In this document: in pieces, positions 54,406 through 64,000 of the stretch
Layout of the letters: every line of letters starts with the position of its first letter
Position numbering within the stretch: position 1 is the stretch's first letter
DNA from: Tuctoria greenei
Taxonomy: Eukaryota > Streptophyta > Magnoliopsida > Poales > Poaceae
Direction of reading: 5' to 3'
NCBI GenBank assembly: GCA_036927565.1
Contig: JAYESD010000009.1
Location: 155,270,929-155,334,928, forward strand
DNA length: 64,000 nt
Made by a program: the position numbers and the translations under genes
The notes under the pieces: model-generated
Seen by the model: only the letters and a program-made list of their open reading frames with translations
Database searches by the model: none
Told to the model about the DNA's origin: nothing

Positions 54406-57400
54406 TGTAACACCCATATTTTATGTACAAAATTTGCTCAAACCCTTGATCATTGTAGCCTGCATTTTTGGGTGAATTTTGTAGTTTAAACGAGTAGCAA
54501 ACGTTCAAATTTGAATTTGAATTCAAATCAAAAGAAAAGAAATGGAAAAAGAAAAAGAAAAAGACTTAAAACCCTCCCTGGGCCGACTTTTCTCCTCTGG
54601 CCCAATTCCTTTTCCCCCTCCCGCCGGCCCAGCCGAACCTCCCCTCCTTTCTCTCTCTCTGCACTGCGGACCCCACCTGTCGGCACCTTCCTCTTCCCTC
54701 TCTTCTTCTCCCGCGCGCAACCGTCGCCCATGCAACCGCCGAACACCCCGCACCCACGTCGTTCCACCCCCAAATCCACTCCTCCCCGGCAGTTTTCGTG
54801 CGCCCATCGAAACCGCACACCCCCTCCATACTTTAGAGGAGCCGACGCCCCATTTTCCCCTCTCCCCGAGCTCTCTCTCTCTCCCTAACCCTTCATCGCC
54901 GGTGAGTACCTCGGCACACGCGTTCCCGCCACTGCAGTCCCCTTGCTCCCCACTTTCTTGGTCTCACGTGCTCACCGCTCCACCAGGAACACGCTGGGCA
55001 AGAGATCGAGGGGAGATCACCGAGGTTTCACCGAGCTCGACGTGCACCGAAGCCACCGCCGCCATTCCTCGTCGCCGACCGTCCTCCGACCGATTTCAAG
55101 GCTAGCTACTCCCCTGGGTGAGTTCCCCTACTTCCCCTCTTTCGTTCCATGCCCTTAGCATCTTGTTTGGGCGTCTGTTTCGCCGTTTTGGCCGTCTCCG
55201 GCGAGCATCGCCGCCACGGGTGCCGTGCGCCGCCGCGCGCGTGTGGCCGGCGTCGCCAGAGGCGACGTGGCCGCATCCCGGCCGTTGGTTTGAGACCGAC
55301 GGCTGAGATTAGAAGGCCGTAACGGTTCGGCCGTTTTAAATCTCGCACGTCCATTTAGAATCCAACGGCCCACATTTGAATCCCTTTTCCCGCCGCCAGA
55401 TTTGCACCCAGGCCCCTGGAAACTTAGTTGCTACCCCCTGTGCTTCTCTGTAATTCAAATCTAGCCCCCAGAATTCACCGACTAGCCCCTGGAACCCTAA
55501 AAATTGGTTTTAATCATTTAATTAAGCATTCTAACCCCTGTAATTTTGTAGAATAATGTATTTAGACCCTGTACAGTGTAGAAAACTATCTAACTAGCCC
55601 CTGGACTTTAATTTAATTGCTGAATAGGGTTTTTAATTGTACTTGAGGTGTAGAAATTAGATAAAAATGGTAATTAAGTGTAGGAATGTTATGAAAAATT
55701 GTTATAAACTATTTTATGCTGTGAATTAATTGTAGTGTTCAGATAAAATATATTTGGTCCCTGGAATATTTATTATAAAGGTTTTAAAATACATTTTTGC
55801 TATAGAAAATTCAATAAAAATGGTTTTAGGCTATAACAAAATCCCAAAATTGTAGGAAAAATATAAAATGCATACTTTGGCCATGATAAATGATAAATAC
55901 CTCGTAGGGACGCATTAGTGTAGGATTTTGTGCTTATGTGTATGTGTGATGTATTGTTTTGCGTGCCTTTACTTATTTAGCTTTATTCTATTCTTGCCAT
56001 GCTTGGGCATATGTCTAGAGTCGTATTACGACCCAAATCTTAACCTCCAAGACCAAGACTTCGTCAACTCTCAAGTCTTCAGCGAAGGCAAGTGCCCTTG
56101 ACCATCTTGTACCTATTTTAGGAATTTAGCTAGTTGCATGCTAATTAAATTGATGTCCTAATTCATGTTTACATGCCCTGTTCCTTACTATTCCTTGTTA
56201 CCTGAAATGGGGTGGAAAGTAGATAGGCTTTATTTATGCTTAGCCATGCTTAGATGTTGGGATTGGGTTTTCATGCAAATGTTCTATGCTCAACTTTATG
56301 GTTACTTTAATTTGGTGATGAATATACATAACGTTAGTGGATAGGAATCTGGTGGTTGGTTAGTTTTGGTATGGTGCATTTTGCACGAGACCCGGGATTG
56401 GGGTTTGTTACCACTGGATTCTAAGGACCGGTTTATGGAGGAAGCCACTAAGCTTTACAGTACCACCACGAGACTGAGATGGGGCAGCTTGGTCAATTAA
56501 TTAGGTTTCTCCCGATGAACTGCTAGTGGTTGGATGGTGCGGGGAATGAGGCGGGTGATCTGCTCTTGGAACCGCAAGGCTCAAGAGGGGGCTCTGGGGC
56601 GGAGGGTTACTCCGAGAATCCTCAGTGGTGGAAACCTTAGAGGGCTAGCACTAATCGGGAGTACCTTTGTAAAGACCATGTTGTGATCTCCTGGCCTCAC
56701 ACCAAAGGAAGTGTGTAATGTGGTTAGCTACCACGGGCAATCAGGGAGGTTCACTTAGTCCACCTGGCAATAGGGGTTGAAATCACTGCTTGTGGGGAAA
56801 GGGTACACTCTCTGCAGAGATTTGGTAAAACTGTCATGACAGCCGTGCTCACGGACAAGAGCAGCTTGGGGCCAGTTCATAATTAGTCTTTGATTGGGAA
56901 ATGATGGTTCATTATGATTCAAGTACTTTCATTATCCTTAATCATGTGTTGATTATACATTAATTTATGATATTGATAATTGGAAGCTAAGGATAGGTTC
57001 TAAGCATAGTGCTAAGCCATATTTGGCCTTTCCCTTGCTCTAGCCATTCATGTCATCTCTTCCCGCACTTGCTGAGTACTCTATGTACTCAAGCGTTTAA
57101 TTCTCCTTTAGAATACGAAGAAGAAGAAGCGGCACCGGAGGATTTCTACGTCAATCCGGAGGACTTGGTCTAGGCTGGCGACCTCACGCGCAACGGCTGC
57201 CTGTGGAGATGAAGCTACCCTCACCTACTAGTATTCTGCTGTAGTTTGGTCTTTGCTAATCTAGTTGTTGATGTAAATATTTGTGGTTTGTAGACCTTCG
57301 GGTCATACTGTAAGACTATTTATGTATTCGAACATGGCAATGTATGATATTTCACTTTCGTCGACGCATGTACGATTCAACTGATCCTGGCGTACATGTG

Positions 57401-57439
57401 ATTAGCATCTGTTCATCTTTATGATGACCGGGCGTGACA
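54406..57439 (+). repeat. LTR 2, shared middle LTR of the tandem (3034 bp)
   Basis: Serves as 3' LTR of copy 1 and 5' LTR of copy 2. Differs from LTR 1 by a few indels (for example near 54460) and scattered, mostly transition substitutions. Confidence 0.95.
57073..57091. promoter_or_regulatory. LTR hairpin TGAGTAC-N5-GTACTCA
   Basis: Copy of 48112-48130 in LTR 2. Confidence 0.7.
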
Positions 57440-57442
57440 AAG

Positions 57443-57455
57443 TGGTATCAGAGCC
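57443..57455 (+). promoter_or_regulatory. Primer-binding site, copy 2
   Basis: TGGTATCAGAGCC three bases after LTR 2. Confidence 0.92.
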
Positions 57456-57653
57456 GTGTTGCCCGTAGGACGCAAGCCTAGTTAGAAATGGCCGAAAATT
57501 AAGGACTATACTATTTTCTTATAAAATAGTATTTCCAAAATTTTGAGCTCTCTATCTCAAACCTTGTGCTTCTTATCTTGCTGTACTATTTGCTTTATTC
57601 TAATTTAATTTATGGATTATTGATCTCACTCTCTTCTTTTCAAATGTTTGTAG

Positions 57654-58421
57654 ATGGCGCGAACCAAGCAGACGGCTCGTAAGTCGACTGGGGGTCGTGT
57701 TCCACGCCACGCCCTAGCCAGTCGCTCCGCACCCTACGCCCCCAGGAGGGAGACGACGTTGTTCTCCACTGGGAGTGCTGCTTCGAGGATGCGTGTCCGT
57801 CTTCGCTCTCTTCTTCGAGCTGCGGGGTACCGTGAGTACCGTGTTCGTCTGGTCTACCACTCCACTAGGGTCTTTGCACCCTATACTGGTGAACTAGAGT
57901 GGAGTTCTCAGCTGGCCGTCTACTACGACTCGGAGCTGCTGCACTCTCACTTCTCTCCGGCTTGGAGGAGCTCCCAGCGTGCGGCTGAGGAGGACGCCAC
58001 GTGGGAGGCGACTACCTACTGGAGCCACGCCCACAGGTTCCTTCTTGGGTGCACGGAGCACGCGTACACCCCTCAGCGCCCTAGTGGCACGGCCGCCTTC
58101 ACTGGACGTGACGTCGAGGGGCACTTGACTCACCCCCAGTGCGAGAGGCTGATGGACGACGTTGTGGAGTTGTCTTCACGACTCCAGCGTTGTCAGCAGG
58201 AGCTGCAGGACAGCAGGGACTTGGTTGACCGCTACGAGCGACTTCGCCGACGCTACGCGAGGATCACTGCAGCTGATCCTAACTCTTCTCAGTACGCTTC
58301 GGACGTGGAGCCTTGGGACCCGAACTCTTCGGATCGCCGCATGAACTCCCCCGAGAACTCAAGAGAAGACTCAGAAGAAGAAGACTCGGAGATGGAGGTT
58401 GAGGAGGACTCCGACGAGTAG
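57654..58421 (+). CDS. Histone H3 tail-mimic protein, copy 2 (255 aa)
   Basis: Same length and frame as copy 1, no stop. Four residue differences (Q to R near 54, V to M near 166, two P to S in the acidic C-terminal part); none lies in the H3-like first 30 residues, whose DNA is identical in both copies. While both gag-pol frames have acquired stops, both copies of this ORF are intact, though its shorter length makes that less telling. Confidence 0.85.
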   Translation: MARTKQTARKSTGGRVPRHALASRSAPYAPRRETTLFSTGSAASRMRVRLRSLLRAAGYREYRVRLVYHSTRVFAPYTGELEWSSQLAVYYDSELLHSHFSPAWRSSQRAAEEDATWEATTYWSHAHRFLLGCTEHAYTPQRPSGTAAFTGRDVEGHLTHPQCERLMDDVVELSSRLQRCQQELQDSRDLVDRYERLRRRYARITAADPNSSQYASDVEPWDPNSSDRRMNSPENSREDSEEEDSEMEVEEDSDE

Positions 58422-58795
58422 GAGTGGACTCGTTTCCCCGCTGGACGACTCAGGACAGTTATCCTTAGTTTGTAGGAGCGTGTAGCTACGCCCTTCCTAG
58501 TCTTGAGTTGTGTCGTTTATGTTGTGATGCTAGTAGTTTGCTTTATGTTGTGTGTGTTGGGTGTGACATGAGTTGTGGAATGCTTCGGCATCCTGTACAC
58601 ATCCATGTCTTTAGACTTGATTATGTGTCGTGTGAGTGGTGGAATGCTTAGGCATCTTGTCCACCTCCACACTAGTTGATTAATGAACTTGCTTTATATC
58701 TATTACCCTTGATGCATATAGTTGGGACCGTGTTACCTAGTATATCCTTTCTTATCTCATCTATTGTTCTAAAATTTCAATTCTTCCCTACACAG
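58422..58795 (+). other. Spacer between H3-tail ORF and gag, copy 2
   Basis: As 49461-49835; one base shorter near 58735. Ends CACAG|ATG. Confidence 0.55.
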
Positions 58796-61700
58796 ATGTC
58801 TGGAAGAGGTAGAGGTTGAGGTCGTGGGAGGGGTGTTGTGCCCCAAGATGAAGGACTTGGAGGTGTGCCTGGATGGAATGCAAGGGGTGCTCGAGGAGCC
58901 CCAGCCTCTCAACAAATGCAACAGATGATGGCTCTTCAGACTCAGTTACTTAACAACCTCACCCAAATTGTCACCAACCTGCAGCAAGCCCCACCACCAC
59001 CACCCCCTCACTACAACCTTCCGCCACCACCACCTTTCCCGCCTAGGTCCTTTCTAAGGGACTTCCTCAACACTCACCCACCCACTTTTGCCACCGTCAC
59101 TGAACCGATGGAAGCCGAGGATTGGCTCCGAACTGTTGAAAGCAAACTGAGGCTCATTCACTGCGAAGGAAGAGAGAAGGTATTGTTGGCCTCCCATCAA
59201 CTCCAAGGGCCAACAGCTGACTGGTGGACCGCCTTCACCGAAGCCCACCAGGACCCAGAAAATATTACATGGGAAGAATTTCGAGCCCACTTCCGTAATC
59301 ACTTCGTACCTGAAGGAGAGATACAAGCCAGGCGTGAAGAGTTCCTGATGCTAAAGCAAGGCCGTATGACTGTGAGGGCCTATTTGAATGCATTCACTCA
59401 GTTGTCCCGCTATGCTCCAACCGACGTGGACACTGACTCCAAAAAGCAATTCCGCTTCAAGAATGGGTTGGACAAGGAGTTAAAGTTTGCCATGTCTTCC
59501 AGTGACTACGGCGACTTCCAGAAGCTGGTTGACAAAGCCTTTGAAGTGGAGAGGACTAAGAAGGAACTAGATGATGAAGAAAGAAAAAGGAAGTTGACTA
59601 TGGCACATGCCTCTAGCAGCAATGTGCGCCCCCGTCTTAACCCTCCGCCTGCAAACCAAATGACTCGTCCCATGAACTACTCGGGACAGAGGTTCCCAAA
59701 CTCCAACTACAGGCCACCCACTCCCTACAACCACCAAATGCGCCAGCAACAGCAGCAGCCACCACGCCAGCCAATGCAACCCCCACGTCAGCAGATGCAG
59801 CCACCCCGCCCTTCAGCTCCAGCTAACCGTCCAAGTGGCCAACCCCCAAGAAACCAATCAGGAGGCAACAAGGGCCCAAATAATGCTGCGGGAGTACAAT
59901 GCTACAAGTGCGGAGAATGGGGACACTATGCCAGCAGTTGTCCAAAGAAGCAACAGAACCCATCTGGTCGTGTCAACCATGTGACTCTGGAACAAGCACA
60001 GGAAGCGCCTGATGTGGTGATCGGTATGTTTTCTGTTAACTCCCACCCCGCCACCATATTGTTTGATTCGGGTGCTACACATTCATTTATATCCAAGGAT
60101 TTCATAAAGAAGCATGACATGGTAGTTACATTCTTGAATGGGCCGTTATTGATAAACTCTCCTGGAGGAGAGATGGTGGCAAGGCATCTATGCCGAAAAG
60201 TGAGTATAAACATAAGGGGGGTAGTCTTTTGGGCCAACCTAATAGTGTTGGACTCACAAGGATTAGATATCATTCTGGGAATGGACTGGTTGACGAAGAA
60301 TCAAGGAGTAATTCATTGTGCAACCAGAATAGTCTGCTTAACACACCCGGATGGCACTACAGTGGAATTCAAGCCAGATCAGACACAAGAGGCAGTAGTA
60401 CAACTCAATCATCTTGAGAGTACCAAAGACATCAGGGTTGTGAAAGAATTTCCGGATGTATTCCCAGATGACTTGCCAGGTATGCCCCCTGATCGAGAGA
60501 TTGAATTTATCATTGAATTAGTGCCTGGAACGGCCCCAATATATAAGAGGCCATATAGAATGGATGCTAAACAATTAGTTGAACTAAAGGATCATATTGA
60601 GGAACTATTGGCAAAAGGATATATTCGTCCTAGCTCATCGCCGTGGGGAGCACCAGTTATATTTGTACCTAAGAAGGATGGAACTCAAAGGTTGTGTGTG
60701 GACTACCGTGCTTTAAATGAGGTAACAATCAAGAATAAATATCCACTACCAAGGATTGAAGATTTTTTTGATCAGTTGAGAGGAGCATGTGTGTTTTCCA
60801 AGATTGATCTTCGTTCGGGCTACCATCAGCTGAAGATTAGACCGTCGGATATTCCCAAGACGGCATTTGTCTCCCGATATGGCTTATATGAGTATACAGT
60901 TATGTCGTTTGGACTGACCAATGCTCCGGCATATTTTATGTATCTTATGAACAAGGTATTCATGGAGTACTTGGACAAGTTTGTAGTGGTATTCATCGAT
61001 GACATACTCATCTACTCCAAGACTGAAGAAGAGCATGAGGAGCACCTCAGGATGGCTCTGCAGAAGCTTCGCCAACACCAACTGTATGCCAAACTTAGTA
61101 AGTGTGAGTTTTGGCTAAAGTAGGTATCATTTTTGGGACATGTCATATCCGAAGGAGGTATAGCAGTGGATCCAGGCAAGGTGGCCGATGTTCTTAAGTG
61201 GGAAACACCTGAGAGTGTACATGATATAAGAAGATTCTTAGGTATGGCTGGTTACTACCGTCGATTCATCGAGGGATTCTCAAAGATCTCTCGACCACTA
61301 ACCAAGCTACTTGAGAAAGGAGTTGCTTTCAAGTGGACCCCCGAATGTGAAGTAAGCTTCGCCGAATTGAAGAAGAGGTTGACCAGTGCACCGGTATTGG
61401 TGATGCCCGATATGCAGAAGGAGTTTGTGGTTTATTGTGATGCATCTAGTCATGGTTTAGGATGTGTTTTAGTGCAAGGAGGACATGTTGTGGCCTATGC
61501 TTCAAGACAGCTTCGGAAACATGAGAGGAACTATCCAACACATGATTTGGAATTGGCAGCTGTTGTTCATGCTTTGAAGATATGGAGACACTACTTAATG
61601 GGAAAAAGGACTGAGATATACACAGATCACAAGAGCTTGAAATACATATTCACACAACCGGATCTTAATCTCAGGCAACGTCGTTGGTTGGAGTTAATAA

Positions 61701-63319
61701 ATGACTTTGATGTGGGAATCAACTATCATCCAGGCAAGGCTAATGTGGTCGCTGACGCTCTAAGCAGGAAGGGACAAAGCAATAACTTGTCAGTACAAGC
61801 TCTTCAACCCCAGTTATGTGAAGAGTTTGCAAGGTTAAATCTATGTCTAGTGTCTAGCACTGAAGCAGTTGCTATGGAAGTGGACTCAACACTTGAGCGT
61901 GATATACGAGAAGGGCAAAAGAATGATGAGAAGGTCAAGGAGATCAAGCAATTGATGACGAAAGGGAAAGCTCCGAACTTTAGAGAGGATGAACAAGGAA
62001 CCTTATGGCTTGGAAAGAGGATTTGTGTTCCAGATGTCAAGGAGATTAAAGAGTTGATATTAAGAGAAGCTCATGACTCATCATACTCCATTCATCCCGG
62101 AAGCACAAAGATGTATCAAGACCTTAAAGATCGATATTGGTGGCATGGAATGAAACGGGATGTAGCCGAATATGTGGCCATATGTGATACATGTCAATTG
62201 ATTAAGGCGAAACATCAAAGACCAGCAGGGTTATTGCAACCAATCAAAGTGCCAGAATGGAAATGGGAAGAGATTAGTATGGATTTCATTGTGGGACTAC
62301 CAAGAACACAGTCTGGATATGATTCTATATGGGTTATCGTGGACCGTCTAACTAAAGTGGCTCACTTTATTCCTGTGAAAGAGACCTACAATGGTCCCAA
62401 GTTGGCGGAACTGTATATCTCCAGGATTGTGTGCTTGCATGGAGTTCCTAAGAAGATCATTTCAGACAGAGGCACCCAATTCACCTCAAGATTCTGGCAG
62501 AAGTTGCATGAATCAATGGATACCCGTCTGAACTTTAGTTCGGCGTATCATCCTCAAACTGATGGTCAAACTGAACGCACCAACCAAATATTGGAAGACA
62601 TGTTAAGAGCGTGTGCTCTAAAGAATAGCAAAAGTTGGGACAAGAATCTGCCGTATGCCGAATTCTCTTACAACAACAGTTATCAAGCCAGTTTGAAGAT
62701 GTCTCCTTTTGAAGCATTGTATGGGCGAAAATGTAGGACACCGTTGTTTTGGAATCAAACTGGGGAAAGTCAAGTCTTTGGGCCTGACGTGTTACAAGAG
62801 GCTGAAAGACAAGTACAAGAAATTCGGAAGAATCTAAAGGCAGCTCAAACAAGACAGAAGAGTTACGCAGATACTCGAAGACGTGATCTCACATTTGCAG
62901 TTGGTGATTATGTGTACTTGAAGGTGTCACCTATGAGAGGGTTAAGAAGATTTAAAGTAAGAGGCAAGTTGTCACCACGCTATATCGGTCCGTTCAAGAT
63001 ACTTGAAAGACGAGGTGAAGTAGCATATCAGCTTGAGCTTCCGCCACACTTGTCAGATGTGCACAATGTGTTCCATGTATCACAGCTTAAGAAGTGCTTA
63101 AGAGTGCCTGAAGAGCAATTGCCAATGGAAGCAGTGGATGTACAAGAAGATTTGTCTTATGTGGAGCAGCCTGTCAAGATACTTGAGACACTGGAAAAGA
63201 TCACAAGAAACAAAGTCATTCGCATGTGTAAAGTGCAATGGAAGCATCATTCAGAGGCAGAAGCAACTTGGGAAAGAGAAGAAGATCTCAAGGCGGATTT
63301 CCCTTATCTATTCTCTTAG
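58796..63319 (+). pseudogene. Gag-pol of tandem chromovirus, copy 2 (two nonsense codons)
   Basis: Same domains as copy 1. TGA 58817-58819 stops translation after MSGRGRG, and TAG 61121-61123 cuts RT just after KCEFWLK. The 50832 position of copy 1 is a normal CAG here, and the integrase GPF motif is intact. Both stops arose by transversion (AGA to TGA, GAG to TAG). A later start could still give Gag, protease and part of RT, but not a whole Pol. Confidence 0.92.
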
Positions 63320-63348
63320 AATGTCCGAATCTCGAGGGCGAGATTCCT

Positions 63349-63365
63349 TTTAAGGGGGGTAGAGT
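63349..63365 (+). promoter_or_regulatory. Polypurine tract, copy 2
   Basis: TTTAAGGGGGGTAGAGT directly before LTR 3. Confidence 0.85.
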
Positions 63366-64000
63366 TGTAAAACCCATATTTTATGTACAAAATTTGCTCA
63401 AACCCTTGATCATTGTAGCCTGCATTTTTGAGTGAATTTTGTAGTTTAAACGAGTAGCAAACGTTCAAATTTGAATTTGAATTCAAATCAAAAGAAAAGA
63501 AATGGAAAAAGAAAAAGAAAAAGACTTAAAACCCTCCCTGGGCCGACTTTTCTCCTCTGGCCCAATTCCTTTTCCCCCTCCCGCCGGCCCAGCCGAACCT
63601 CCCCTCCTTTCTCTCTCTCTGCACTGCGGACCCCACCTGTCGGCGCCTTCCTCTTCCCTCTCTTCTTCTCCCGCGCGCAACCGTCGCCCATGCAACCGCC
63701 GAACACCCCGCGCCCACGTCGTTCCACCCCCAAATCCACTCCTCCCCGGCAGTTTTCGTGCGCCCATCGAAACCGCACACCCCCTCCATACTTTAGAGGA
63801 GCCGACGCCCCATTTTCCCCTCTCCCCGAGCTCTCTCTCTCTCCCTAACCCTTCATCGCCGGTGAGTACCTCGGCACACGCGTTCCCGCCACTGCAGTCC
63901 CCTTGCTCCCCACTTTCTTGGTCTCACGTGCTCACCGCTCCACCAGGAACACGCCGGGCAAGAGATCGAGGGGAGATCACCGAGGTTTCACCGAGCTCGA
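63366..64000 (+). repeat. LTR 3, cut by the window edge
   Basis: Begins TGTAAAACCC (one change from TGTAACACCC) and follows LTR 2 closely to the end of the window. Whether a third internal region follows cannot be seen. Confidence 0.93.

Larger units (their letters stand above)
45449..64000 (+). mobile_element. Tandem Tekay/Del-like chromovirus array (LTR-int-LTR-int-LTR), runs off right edge
   Basis: Three LTRs (45449-48478, 54406-57439, 63366-64000 partial) separate two nearly identical internal regions of about 5.9 kb. Each internal region has a PBS, an ORF with an H3-like tail, gag-pol with a chromodomain-like end and a polypurine tract. The middle LTR joins both internal regions with no target duplication, as expected for one integrated tandem and not two insertions. 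I counted about 18 substitutions and two small indels between the first two LTRs by eye. Confidence 0.95.

Noticed and set aside
54406..57439. Two separate chromovirus insertions side by side
   Set aside because: The middle LTR joins both internal regions directly, with no target duplication and no second LTR.

Overview
The window is nuclear DNA from a grass (Poaceae). The evidence is GC-rich gene leaders, a Stowaway-type MITE, two CACTA transposons, Tat-lineage Ty3/gypsy elements with an antisense extra ORF, and Tekay/Del-like chromoviruses. No tRNA or rRNA gene was seen. At most one host gene is visible (a short first exon at 35772-35819). Almost everything else is transposable elements in nested or tandem layers. 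The species cannot be named from the sequence.

Layout. (1) 1-7388: a decayed Tat-lineage gypsy element A on the minus strand (gag, protease, RT, RNase H, integrase), with its LTR at 6535-7388. (2) 7389-32665: a relative, B, that lost gag-pol but kept the plus-strand Transposase_28-type ORF. That ORF is split by (3) a CACTA transposon, CACTA-1 (8292-27218, TSD CTT). CACTA-1 is itself split inside its transposase gene by (4) a minus-strand Tekay-like gypsy element (13792-24133, TSD TCTTG). (5) 33040-35571: eleven head-to-tail copies of a 231-bp foldback unit. (6) 35592-36381: leader, candidate first coding exon and intron of a possible plastid-protein gene, with a Stowaway-like MITE. (7) 36382-45332: a second CACTA, CACTA-2 (TSD TTC, 13-bp perfect TIR), with two genes. 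(8) 45449-64000: a tandem chromovirus array, LTR-internal-LTR-internal-LTR, running off the right edge.

The most unusual content is in the tandem chromovirus. Between primer-binding site and gag, each internal region carries a separate intact 255-codon ORF whose first residues match the histone H3 tail, with K4, K9 and S10 in native context, followed by a novel body, a possible coiled coil and an acidic C-terminus. The gag of the same element starts with SGRG and RG repeats, like the H4/H2A tail, and its integrase ends in a chromodomain-like segment, so one element combines a histone-tail mimic with a possible histone-tail reader.

Other second-look items are a long foldback and a 35-bp palindrome shared by both CACTA elements upstream of their transposases, related but distinct CACTA subterminal motifs (TTACGTCGG and TTGCGACGG), and a TGAGTAC-N5-GTACTCA hairpin kept in the LTRs of two different chromovirus families. 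Apart from the H3-tail ORFs, every transposon gene has at least one visible stop or frameshift, so most of this DNA looks inactive in place. All identifications come from reading the sequence; no search was run.
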